This document shows positions 12,291-22,674 of a stretch of 64,000 nucleotides of DNA, in pieces. Source of the DNA: Datura wrightii (lineage: Eukaryota > Streptophyta > Magnoliopsida > Solanales > Solanaceae); the NCBI GenBank assembly GCA_035772735.1, contig JASDFA010000010.1, positions 157,048,501-157,112,500 on the forward strand, read 5' to 3'. The notes below the pieces were generated by a model. It did not search any database, was not told where the DNA came from, and saw nothing but the letters and a program-made list of their open reading frames with translations. Position numbers and translations under genes: made by a program. The first letter of the stretch is position 1. Every line of letters begins with the position of its first letter.

Positions 12291-13146
12291 CCTTGAACCA
12301 ATTGTGATAGGAGAACCTTGTTGGCTTGATGCATTCAAGTGTTGTTATATGTTAAATAAACATATCTCATACCAAATTTTATTTGCTTTTTTTGTTCTCA
12401 TAACAAATGGTTTATCTATAATTGGAGACATATAATTTTTGCTAAACCAACTTAAATATGAACCAGTATTATCACCATGATTTTATAATTTGAAACTGTA
12501 CTCTTAATTTAACAATTCGAAGAAACAACCTAGCAAAAATAAATTGCAAATTGATATCAGAGCACATGTGACCATACTATAGATGCATCTATTAAAATTA
12601 TATAATAGCAAATGGTTCACATGGCAGGTGAACGGGCTCATATTCACCTTTTTTATAAGTTCTAAAATTTCAGAGAATATAATTTCAATCTTAACTGATC
12701 AATATCATTCTATCACAAGAACAAGCAACACAAGAGAATTCTTGAAGAATCTTTTATTTTCTTCAACATATAGCCACGTGAATTCTCAATTATTTTTGCA
12801 TCACATTTGACCGGGATGGCCAACCAGTTACGCCAACTTATCTTTATTTCAGTAAATTTCTAGTTTACTTTTGTATGTGATTTTGTCATCATACTCATAT
12901 TTATGCACTACAAATAAAAGAAAGCGGCGGGTAATCTTTTACATAAATATTTATAACCCGCTTCAAATGTAGTAATATGAAGATATTAGATCTTCCCATA
13001 ATTTATAATCTCAATTCTTTTTTCAATATCTTTGAAATTTATAAGTTTCCTTTTGAGACTTACTACAATAATTTCATTCCTTCGAGTAATAACACATTAG
13101 CTCTTCCGGAGCTCTCAATAAATTTTGTGTACTACCACATATTCTG

Positions 13147-13621
13147 TCATATCAACATAATTAATGTCTCTCCACATAGATTCAATTGAGACACAATTCT
13201 GAACATGGCAGAGTTGTACTCATTAATAGACTTATAGCCTTGAAACCTCAGTTGCATCCAATCATATCGTGTCTTTGGATGGATAACCATCTTCAGGTGG
13301 TCATATCTTTCTTTCAGGCTATTCCACAAAATAAGTGGATCCTTAATCGTGAGATATTCAATTTTCAAAATTTCGTCAGTATGATTACACAAGGATATCA
13401 TAACCTTAGCACGATTTTGATTTGATGATTTGTGTTCACTTTTTAATGGTGTCTCCAAGACCCATTGCATCCAAATGGATTTTAGCATCCAACACCCATG
13501 AAAGGTAGTTCTTGCCCGAACTTTGAAGGGCAACAAAATCAAGTTTTGTAAGGTTAGTCATATTAAAAGAAAGAGAAAAATAATACCTTGGCCTCAGATC
13601 TTTCAAAATTAGTGGTAACAT
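13147..13621 (-). pseudogene. Copia gag (UBN2-type) remnant
   Basis: Two overlapping minus frames together give MLPLILKDLRPR..LDFVALQSSGKNYLSWVLDAKIHLDAMGL, then a frameshift, then 'LWNSLKERYDHLKMVIHPKT..DWMQLRFQGYKSINEYNSAM'. The 'NYLSWVLDAKIHL' and 'LWNSLKERYDH' words are typical of plant copia gag. The frame is broken near 13480. Confidence 0.8.
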
Positions 13622-13834
13622 GTTATGAAATAATAAAGAAAGAACAAGAATATTGTGGAGAAAGAGAGAAGGAGAGAAGTTATTATTTCTCTTGATGGGA
13701 TTAAAGGGATCTATTATAATGAATGAAAACCCCTTTATTTATAGGGAAAAATTAACTTGATCCTAAAGTTACAAACCCTAACTTTCTTTCTAAGAAATAG
13801 ACATTCATCATAAATAAAAAATATATTTACAACA
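13621..13834 (-). repeat. LTR of the 10310-13834 copia element (5' LTR)
   Basis: It is exactly 214 bases, beginning TGTTATGAAATAATAAAG and ending ATTTACAACA on the plus strand, followed by the GAATT target duplication. No convincing tRNA primer site is visible on the inner side (minus strand begins TGTTACCACTAAT). Confidence 0.88.
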
Positions 13835-14513
13835 GAATTTTGAAAATTAATAACATAGCAAAACAACAGCGCCTTTTGCTGGATAAAAGCACATCAAATT
13901 TTTTTATTTTATGTTATGTGATTATGGATATCATGATATGATAAAGTTCATTTATTAATACTTCAAATTAAATTCAGTACACTATATATAAACTCTTTTT
14001 TCAATAGTAAATACTTCGTGCGTATATATATATATATATATATATATTCTTTGTAATCAGAGGTGAATCTATGTACATTGGAGAGGGTGCCACGACACTC
14101 GGACACGTCGGCCAAAATTTTGTATGTATATGTATATAATATATCTTATATATTAACCTTGCCGTAACAATCATTGCATGGTTCTAGTGGTAAAGTGTCA
14201 AATCTTTTGCCTCTTATACACGAATTGGATTCCAATATAGAACATTTTATAGATAATTTTTCTGCTTGTGTTTTACGTTGCTTTTGCCAAAAAAGCTCAC
14301 GCTAAGATTCGAACCCATGGCTGCTTTATTAGGAAGTAACACCTTATCCCTTAAGCCATTGACACAATATAGTAAATGAACTATTTAGCTTTTTATATTT
14401 AACATCATATCCATCTAATACCAATTTGTAACAGTTCTTAACTTGATATTTGCTGACATTTTTTCATCTTAATTTTTGCTCATTTTCTTTTTTTAAATAT
14501 AAAATATTATTTT

Positions 14514-14732
14514 TTCTGTCTAAATTTATGTAATATTTTTTTTTAAAATGTTCTAAAAGAAAAATTTTACATTTTTTATAATTAAAACAACTTACTTTAA
14601 AATTCTCCTTTTGTCCTTTAGTGAAATAATTTATAGTCAAATAAATGTCTAAGATTTATTTTAGACTATAATTTTCAAATGTCTTTCTTATATTAGTTAA
14701 ATGGTGTCACATAAATTGAGATGGAGAAAGTA
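14514..14732. mobile_element. Stowaway-like MITE
   Basis: The left end reads TCTGTCTAAATTTATGTAAT and the right end reads, in reverse, CTCCATCTCAATTTATGTG. These are the usual termini of the 'ctccctc..tcaatttatgtgacac' family. The interior is noncoding and very AT-rich. Confidence 0.6.
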
Positions 14733-15176
14733 ATAATTTTCTTATTCCAACTAATTCTTTCTCCTCTCTTTTCATCAAAATTTCAAAAACTCGATAGTTT
14801 ATATCTTTTACTCTTTGTTCTAATATCTAAATTATTTAGATGCATATAAAAAAATACTTTTGGCTATGATAATTTAGATCTTTTTAAAAAATTTAGTTTA
14901 CAAAATAAAATGCATGTTGCAATAAAGAATGACATGAAAACTATACTGAAATCTCATTTAATCTTATCGGCCTTTATAGATTTTCTGTTAGTGTGAGTCA
15001 ATACTTTAACATAAGACTTCGTCTTTGCTACTGAAATTATGTATGTGAAATTCTTCGATCTCTTCATATTTAGACTGTTACATAAAGATTGAAATATTTA
15101 TAAATATAAATAATTATGCCATCATCGAGTGTGTTTAAAATATGAAAATTTATCAAGTACAGTTATAAATGAATGA

Positions 15177-15219
15177 TGTGTGTGTGAGTGTGAGTGTGTG
15201 TGCGTGTGTGTGTGTGTAT
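15177..15219. repeat. GT-rich microsatellite
   Basis: Runs of GT with occasional GA and GC interruptions ('gtgtgtgagtgtgagtgtg'). Confidence 0.85.
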
Positions 15220-15448
15220 TAATATTAATATTGTTGGAAGTTTTTTTCTTTGCGCCTTGTTGTCACAAATTCTTTTTGTTCGATCCATTTGTCTTTATAA
15301 ACTGGAAAGTTGAATAACCGAATCAAAGTCATCCCAAGTTGCTATTATAAAGTTCGAAATAGGTTAAATATTTGATTGATTTGATTAACACATCTATATT
15401 TAAAATCGTATGGCACCCATAATCTTGAAATCCTAGATCCGTCTCTGT

Positions 15449-15885
15449 TTGTAATGTCCGTTTCTTTTATCTATAATTTAAATAATATTATATTTTATTA
15501 TAAATTTTAATTTAAGTTCATAAATGTGATGTCATTTTAAACCTTCTCTACCTACACATCCTACGAATAGCACCCTTAATCTCCTCAATCTTAATATGTC
15601 TCCAATATCTACAATCGTAATGTCTCTTTGTGTGCTCCAAATTTTTTTAGCACAATGCCTCTGCTTCCCTCTTCATTCAAGAGTTTATGGAAGTATGACT
15701 AGCATCTATGTCTAATGAGTATCTCCTTGTTAGAAGAATAATCCAAAGTTGAAAGAAACCAAACTTGTTTAGGATTTGATATCTATTTAATTCATATCTA
15801 GTTAGAATTTATAGTCAAATTCCTATAAGAATATATGTATAAATATATATATATATACATACATTATATATATATATACATACAT

Positions 15886-15936
<51 letters not shown>

Positions 15937-16312
15937 ATTTCTTTTATCTATAATTTAAGTAACATTATATTTTATTATAAATTTTAATTCAAGTTCATAA
16001 AAGTTATAACATTTTAAATCTTCTCAACCTACACATCCTACGAATAGCACCCTTAATCTCCTCAACCTTAATATGTCTCTAATATCCACAATCATAATGT
16101 CTCTTTGAGTGCTCCAAATTTTTAAGCACAATGCCTCTGCTTCCCTCTTCGTTCAAGAGTCTGTGGAAGTATGACTAGCATCGATGTCTAATGAGTGTCT
16201 TCTTGTTAAAGAATAATTCAAAGTTGAACAAAATCAAATTTATTTAGGATTTGGTATTTATTTGATTCATGTCTAGTTAGAATTTGTAGTCAAATTCATA
16301 TAGAAATATATT
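15449..16312. repeat. Direct duplication of a LINE/LTR junction
   Basis: 15449-15838 and 15930-16312 are near copies, sharing long segments such as 'ctacacatcctacgaatagc' and 'gactagcatc.atgtctaatg'. They are separated by TA-rich microsatellite DNA (15840-15932). Each copy holds part of a LINE followed by the first part of the copia LTR. The duplication therefore happened after the copia element had inserted into the LINE. Confidence 0.8.
15540..16202 (-). mobile_element. LINE reverse-transcriptase fragment (left part, partly duplicated)
   Basis: On the minus strand 16200-16020 translates, with stops, to the plant L1 pattern 'DTLIRHR..SYFH.LLNEEG' and then 'VEEIKGAIRRM'-like sequence near 16040 and 15560. 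The right-hand continuation is at 20424-20550, on the other side of the copia insertion. There is no intact frame. Confidence 0.65.
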
Positions 16313-16453
16313 TTCATTTTTTGAGTTAAAGTAAGTTTCGTACTATTATAAATAGGGATGTTTCTAGTTATTTTCATATTATGAGAAATTATGAAGATTA
16401 TAGAGAGCATTCGGAGATTATGAGTTTATAAATAATTATTCCTCCTTCAAATT

Positions 16454-16466
16454 GGTATCAGAGCCA
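16454..16466 (+). other. tRNA-iMet primer binding site
   Basis: TGGTATCAGAGCC follows the 5' LTR end by a few bases. This word is complementary to the 3' end of plant initiator methionine tRNA and fixes the LTR boundary and the plus orientation. Confidence 0.85.
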
Positions 16467-16617
16467 GTAATCTCTATCACCAATTGATATGAACTATCTT
16501 TTTTGTATGACATTAAATATGTTTCCTTTGATTTTTTCTCCTATATTTAAAGGAGATTCTTATCAATTATGGGTTGTGAAAATAAAAACATATTTATAAT
16601 CTTTGGATCTATGGGAA

Positions 16618-19041
16618 TGAAAAGACTCGTCCGTCGTTATAGGATAATTAAGGCCTTAGCATCTTGTAGAACACCCATAACAAAGTTGAGTCAATAAAAA
16701 AACTCAAGATGGGATGGTTGTAAAAACTGAATAAGTCCGTGGTTGGTTGTATTTCATATGTTGTGGTTTTGTTAGGGGTGACCTAGTAAATTAGACCTCT
16801 GTAGAAAATTCTGGGACTCCGAATGAATTCATAGCGTTGTTTTACGGCTAGGTACACTATTGAAATATGCAGGAAAGTCAAGATGAAAGATTTAGTTTTT
16901 GGAATGAAAAAACTGTGCAGAATTTCGAGCTACTGTTTAAGCAGTGGACCACTGCAAGGGTAGGACTTTCGCCACAGCGTGACCACTACGGCGGTCGAAT
17001 ATTCGTTGTAACGATCAGATAGGTTTTAGTTGGGTTTGCCATAGTGAGGATATGGTCGCTATAACAGGTCCGCTGCAGCAAAAAAGTGACCACCTCAAAG
17101 GACGACGCGAGGAAGAATGCCTGTTTCAGTCAAAATTTGGGGATTTTCATCCCATTTTTTAAAGCACAAAAAACTGAACAACTTAAGGCGATTTTTCAAA
17201 GGTAGAAAGGGTTCTTCTTCCCAATGTAAGAACTATAGCTTATTCATTCCCCCTTTCAATTTGCTAACATCCTAGAATCAATGGGTGATCTTTAATGGTA
17301 AATTTCTAGCTAAGAACCCTAGGCTTGTGAAAGATAAGACTAGTGATATGAGAATCATTGGGTATTGATTTCTAGGCCTAAAAGTGTGTCATTAACACTT
17401 TCTAGGGTGAATGTAATTGTAGAACTTTGTTTATGTGATAGTGTGAGACTGAGAACTTGGTGATGTTGGGACCTTTAACCTTAAAAACTGCTTTATAGGG
17501 GTGTAGAGGAGTAAAAACTCCATTAACTAGGTTGAAATGATCATCTTAAGATTGACTTATGCTAATTTAACCTTTGAATATAACGAGTAGAATTGGGAGG
17601 ATTAGAACTCCCAAGCCCATGGTTGAAAAAGGTGAATAATTAAATATTATTTTATTATTATTTACTTTTAGACTTTGAACTATTTGAGATGTTGAGGAAC
17701 GGCAAAGCTCTCGCACAATAGCTTGATATTTGAAGTCTTCAATTGAGGTATGTTATGGTTTATGAGGAGTTAGACTTTATATAATGACGTGTATGTATTA
17801 TGGCTTGATGAGCACGTTTAAATGGTCTTTGTACAATAATTGTGATATAAAATATGATAGTATAACTATGTTGCTTGAATGAGCTCTAAATTGATTAAAC
17901 TATGAGCATGATTCATGAATTAGAAGTGCAATTATGATAATTAATGTGTTTTGTAATTTATCTTATGTGATGACTGTTTGAGAGCATGAAGAAATATGTT
18001 GATGAATTTTGGGTAGTATGTTCTTACCCTGAGATGAGAGGATTATGTTCGAGGGGAGCAGCCGGACGAACTATGAGTATGTGCTGATTGAGTATATATA
18101 AATACTTGAATATGAGTGACTCATATCCCAGGAAAGCATTCGGACAAGCAAATGAGTGGAGCGAGTACAGTACATGAATTTCTAGAGTCCTCTCGGGGTC
18201 ATGACTGGAAGGGCAAGCATAAGACCCATTTGTATATGTATATAGATTGTGTTGCAGTTGTGTGTACAGATTGAGATGAGAAACTGATGAAATAGGACCT
18301 TTACCTGTGTATTCAGTGTGCATATGAATTTCTTACTTATTTGTGACTTCCTTATGTTGTAAGCTTGTGATATTATGTGTATTGATTGTTGAGGATTATA
18401 TACATGTGATGTCTTGTTGATTGATAATGTCATACATGATACAGTGAATATAACTACTTGTTGTGACTGGTTATTGGAGTTGTGAGCTGGTGCTTACTGT
18501 CTGATTTTGAGGATTTGGTTTGTTTATCGAGTCTTATTGTATTCTTGTTATTATCTAAGGTCGGCCTATGATGCCTATCAGTACATAGTATTTGTACTGA
18601 TGCTACTCCTATGTTTATTTTCTAAGTGCAGATTGTGATCCAGAAAGTTCATCCCGACCACATCTCTAGCGGAATAGCTTGACTTTCGATCTGCGGGTGA
18701 GCTGACTTCTATCCAGGCTATCGCAGATTCTCATTTACAGATGTCTTTTGTTTTTAGTTATTGAATATTGGATTTTTTTATTTTATTTCTTTCCACTACT
18801 CTTAGACATTATTTCGTAGAGTTCTTTGTACAATGACTTTCAGTTCTTAGGGTTTATAATAGGTAGCTTCTGTATAGAGTTGGTTTTATATTCGTTACTG
18901 TAGACTTCCGCTATTTCTCTTATAATGTTTTCTTTTGATTAAATGAACGAGTAAATGGATGGGTTAGCTGGGAACGATGGTTCGCCCATTAGGGAGAGGG
19001 GGTTAGTTTGGGTGGCAATCACGGCTACTTGGGTCATGACA
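16618..19041 (+). mobile_element. Gypsy-type solo LTR inside the copia gag
   Basis: The inserted stretch begins TGAAAAGACTCGTCC and ends GGGTCATGACA. It is flanked by GGGAA on the left and AGAAA on the right, a possible decayed target duplication. The gag reading stops at '..LDLWE' and resumes directly after the right end. The interior has no gag-pol and several words of long Solanaceae LTRs, such as 'cagtacatagtatttgtactgatgctac' split around 18575-18605. Small frames inside it are shadows. The superfamily is inferred from style, not proven. Confidence 0.65.
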
Positions 19042-19760
19042 AGAAAGTTGTCAGAGAAGAGAGTGAAGCACCACCATTATCGGTCAATTCAACTTTGGCT
19101 TAAATCAAAAATCACATTAATGAGGAAAAGATTAAGAAGTTCAAAGAAATAAATAGTCTATATTTTTCAGTATCTGAAGAAATTTTCACAAATCTCATGA
19201 CATATGAAATGCCGAAGAAAATATGAAATTTTCTAAGAAATGAATATTTGCGCAATGATCAATTAATATTGATTCAAGTTCTAAATCTTAAAAGAGAACT
19301 TAAGACTTAAAGGATGAAAGAAACAAAAGGAATATTGTGTTGGCAACTCACATTAATTGCCAACAAAATTAAACTGTTTGGTGAAAACTTTCCAAATGAT
19401 AGAATTATTAAGAAAGTTGTTGTAACTTTTCCTGAAAAGTTTGAATTCAAGATTTCCTCACTTGAGGAGTCTAAGTATCTCTCAAAAATTTCAGCCAAAG
19501 ATTTGGTGAATGCTTTGCAAGCTATCGAGTAAAGGAGGGTAATTAAAGATGAACAAACAACTATAAAGGGCTTTTGTTGCTAAAATACCAAGAGTATCAA
19601 CTAGAAAAGAGAAATTTTCACCTTGCGCGTTATGCAAGAAAAATAATTATGCAGAGAATGATTATTGGCATAAAGGTAACAAATCCAAGTGTTTTAATTG
19701 CAAAAGATTCAATCACAAGCAAAAAGATTATAAGTTTAAAGAGGTACAAATAAACATGAC
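19042..19760 (+). pseudogene. Copia gag, second half, with zinc knuckle
   Basis: Translation with a few stops gives 'APPLSVNSTLA.IKNHINEEKIKK', then 'FPNDRIIKKVVVTFPEKFEF' and 'ISSLEESKYLSKISAKDLVN'. The last two are in a 72-residue open piece at 19314-19532. Then comes a CCHC-like knuckle 'CFNCKRFNHKQKD' near 19690-19735. It resembles the gag of one plant copia lineage. A piece of the same sequence is found at the start of this window. Confidence 0.8.
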
Positions 19761-19869
19761 ACAAGAGGAAGAAGCTCTTCTCTAAAAGTAGGAGAAAGTT
19801 ATTTTTTCAAACAAAAAAAAAAGGAATGAAAAAAAGAAAGAAGATGAAGAAAAGAAGTTGAAAGTAGAA

Positions 19870-20130
19870 GAGAAGTGATTCAATAACTGAATTTTAATTA
19901 GAAGTGCATCAATTATTGAAAATTAGATAGAAGTGCTCTCACATAACCAAGAAATAAAATAACAGGAGTTGAGAGAAGTGTCCCAACAAATTAAATTGGA
20001 GAGAAATGCTTCAAACAATTGAAGGTTCAAGAGAACTGTTTCAGCAACTGACGATTAATAAAAGTGCATCAACAATTGAAAGTTGGAGAGACGTGCTCCA
20101 ATACAAAAAAAAAGTCAGAGAGAAATGCTC
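19870..20130 (+). repeat. Degenerate minisatellite in the copia element
   Basis: About six to seven imperfect units of 35-50 bases share the words 'agaagtgc(a/t)(t/c)ca' and 'caa(c/t)aattgaa(a/g)(g)tt'. They occupy the place where pol would normally be. Confidence 0.7.
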
Positions 20131-20191
20131 CAATACAACAAAAACAACAACAAAAGGTAGGAGTATACAACTTTGAATTATGAGAGAATAT

Positions 20192-20419
20192 TGAAAGAAT
20201 AATTCAAAGTTGAAGTAAATCAGATTTGTTTAGGATTTGAAATTTATTTAATTAGGATTTATAGTCAAATTCATATAAAAATAGATTTTCATGTTTTGAA
20301 TAAATTAGGTTTCGTACTATTATAAATTAGAATGTCTCCAGCTATTTTCATATTGTGAGAAATTGTGGAGATTGTAGAGAGCATTATGAGATTTATGAAT
20401 AAAATATTTCTCCTTCACA
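20192..20419 (+). repeat. 3' LTR of the 16203-20419 copia element
   Basis: It matches the 5' LTR at 16204-16449 over its length (shared 'agaataattcaaagttga' start, 'tttcgtactattataaat' middle and 'ctccttca' end), with a few indels. Confidence 0.8.
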
Positions 20420-20550
20420 CCTTCACTAGTACTTTGCCATCCTCATCCTTAATGCACTTTACTTTCTTCAGGTCATGAGCCCTCCTCTCTCTCACTTTGA
20501 ACAGTCTGTATAACTTTTTATCCTTGCTCTTGTCCTCTAATTTCAAATGT
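20420..20550 (-). mobile_element. LINE reverse-transcriptase fragment (right part)
   Basis: On the minus strand, one open frame reads 'LEDKSKDKKLYRLFKVRE' then 'RRAHDLKKVKCIKDEDGK' and 'VLVK'. This is a common region of plant L1-type reverse transcriptases. The protein continues at 16202 and leftwards, showing that the copia element inserted between the two pieces. Confidence 0.75.
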
Positions 20551-22440
20551 ATGACAAAGTTTCCAAAAAGAAATTTATGGAAAAGAAGGAGTTGTGACTT
20601 GATAATTATGAGTTTTGGTATGCCAAGTCATCATTTAAAATAAATATATTTATTTTTTAACTTTTAATTATGCATTTTATTCATCTTTAAAAACAAAGTT
20701 ACACTTTGAGCTGAGAGAGTTTACTCATGACCTACTCCTTAGGCATATTTGCACTAAAATTAACCTATCAAAAAAGAGGTAAGTTAACTGCATAGTTTAA
20801 CTCGTCTAAATATGTTTGATTTCATAAAATACTAATTTGTATCAAAGATTCTGGTTAGAAAAATTTTACTGATTGGCAGGAAGGTTTGAACACCCCTTGA
20901 GTCCTGTAATTTTAGTATGATAATTTTATTGTCTTGTATTAGCTTAAATAAAAACTTCAATTATAAAATTATATATAAACAAGCAAGCAGGTCAACGTAT
21001 TATATCTTAAGATATTCAAATTATTACAATTTAAAAATAAAAAAAATGTGAGAAAAGTCAATTTATTTTATATCTTATGCTAAGCTTCTTGGACATTCGG
21101 GGTTTTGTCCACAAAGAACTTTTTTTTCTACAAAGGACTGATTTATATTTTCAAAATAACAAAAAAAATTCAATCCTTTATAATATCCACGTGGTATATA
21201 TCATATACTAACAGGATATGATAAAGGACAGATTTATTCATTTAAAAGAAATTTTTTAAAAAATAAAAACAACAAATAGAGTATCAACACATTGATTATG
21301 CGACCTAAACTATATTATTTTTAGTAAATAAAAGTTATAAATTTTTTAAAAATAAATAAAGTTATATATTATTAAATTAAAAAATCTAAATAGTTTTGGA
21401 TGGGAGATTTTTTGGAGGGGGCGAGGACAGAACTGAAAAATTTATTAAGAATTAAAAATGATAGCATGCTAAAAATTTTAAAAAATGTATACACAGTGTT
21501 TCACTTTTGATATTTCAATTATTTCATAAATAAATTAATTTTAACTAAACCTCATTTTTACTAGAATTTATACAATCAATACTTTTAAATTTGTGTACAA
21601 CGACAATAAAGAGAGGAAACACCTACTTTTCATTTTTATTGAGCAGTAATAGTGAATAGAATAAACAAAAGAGCAAAAACTAATAAAACATGTTTATAAA
21701 ATTAATTAAACAAAATAGTATTAGTATGAAAAAATAAATTTAAGTATATAATTTTGCATTAGTGATAAATACGTTAAAGGAATTGTTACAAAGATAAAAA
21801 TAGCCAAAGTAAGTGTGTTATCATATGTCATATGGAAGATCAACGTTATTAAGTGAAACTTGGGGAGATGTCTATAAAATTATTCTGAAAGTAGCGTAAA
21901 TTACACCTAAAAGTTACACCAAATCCTGCAATAAACTAAAAAAGTTAAAAGTGTAAAGAAAACACATCTAAATGTGAGTCCATATTGAATATATTTTTCA
22001 TAGTTCTATAAAATTAACTTAAGTATATGATGGAGATCAAATGTGCTCACATCTGACAAGTTTAAAGTTTTAAAACCGCTCAAAAGTATATTTAAGGAAC
22101 CATTTTGAACCTACATTCAAACATAAGGGCTCATTTTAGGTAGGATTTTAATTAAATTTTGTCAAAGTTATTTTTGTAAAAGATGAGGCAAAATTAAATG
22201 ATTTTTGTGTAACAAATTAAAAAAAATGACTTTTAAATAATAAACATAAGTGAAATTTACTCTAAACACTAATTGTAACAGAGGAAAACAAATTAATTTA
22301 ATTGAGTAGACAATAACATATAATCTAAAACTTTAATATTCCTAATTAAGGCTTCACCGAAGTCACTGAATATATCACATGCATCTTTAAGTGATCAAAC
22401 TGAACAACTTCCAAAAGCGTAAAATTTAAAAGATTTTGGC
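20551..22440. other. Intergenic, AT-rich
   Basis: No coding region, RNA gene or clear element was recognised. Confidence 0.6.
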
Positions 22441-22443
22441 AAA

Positions 22444-22490
22444 TAATTCCTGCCTGTCACGCGGGTGACTGAGGTTCGATCGGTGAATGC
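22444..22490 (+). pseudogene. 5'-truncated tRNA-Asp(GTC) remnant
   Basis: The sequence CCTGC-CTGTCAC-GCGGG forms an anticodon arm with the GTC anticodon, and is followed by GTGACTGAGGTTCGATC, which is the variable/T-arm word of plant tRNA-Asp. The D arm and 5' acceptor strand are absent and the 3' acceptor strand is degraded. It cannot fold into a whole tRNA. It could be a processed tRNA scrap or the tRNA-like end of a SINE. Confidence 0.6.
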
Positions 22491-22674
22491 AAATTTTTTA
22501 ATTTCTTTTATGTGTTTTCTCTGCATTTTCACAATTATATATGGCTTAAAGAGTTATAGAAGAAACCTAACTTTTATTAATCTCATTTTCTATGTCGGTC
22601 TAACAATATATTATTGCTCAAACCACAATCATATACATACATATTTATTCTCCTAGTAACATAATTAAAGTAAA

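Larger units (their letters stand above)
10310..13834 (-). mobile_element. Decayed Ty1/copia LTR retrotransposon
   Basis: Two LTRs of about 214 bases (10310-10523 and 13621-13834) bound the element. Both flanks carry the five-base duplication GAATT (10305-10309 and 13835-13839). Reading on the minus strand, remnants appear in copia order: gag near 13621-13147, the end of integrase near 12290-12030, the end of reverse transcriptase near 11400-11170, and RNase H at 11166-10723. A G-run polypurine tract lies next to the downstream LTR (minus strand of 10522-10532). At 3.5 kb it is much shorter than a full copia element (~5 kb), so much of gag, protease, integrase and RT is deleted, and the rest has many stops. 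Confidence 0.88.
13840..15448. other. AT-rich intergenic stretch
   Basis: No gene seen. It holds a TA run (14020-14046), a Stowaway-like element (14514-14732), a GT microsatellite (15177-15219), and two weak tRNA-like words in opposite orientation: 'tggttctagtggtaaagt' near 14180 and 'gattcgaaccca' near 14307. The last two could come from a SINE but cannot be joined into a tRNA. Confidence 0.6.
16203..20419 (+). mobile_element. Copia-type element with gag but no pol, itself interrupted
   Basis: LTRs lie at about 16204-16449 and 20192-20419. A primer binding site TGGTATCAGAGCC (initiator Met tRNA) begins at 16454. Flanking LINE sequence carries near-matching five-base copies, TCTTC on the left (16198-16202) and CCTTC on the right (20420-20424). 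The gag starts near 16500 ('FKGDSYQLWVVKIKTYL'-like, ending '..LDLWE') and resumes at 19042 after a 2.4-kb insertion. No protease, integrase or RT is seen between gag and the 3' LTR; a minisatellite fills that place. It is a non-autonomous or internally deleted element. Confidence 0.8.

Noticed and set aside
14170..14360. tRNA gene or SINE
   Set aside because: A-box- and B-box-like words are in opposite orientation and no cloverleaf forms.
18024..18433. Minus-strand frames of 83-99 aa
   Set aside because: They fall inside the solo LTR at 16618-19041; no family pattern.
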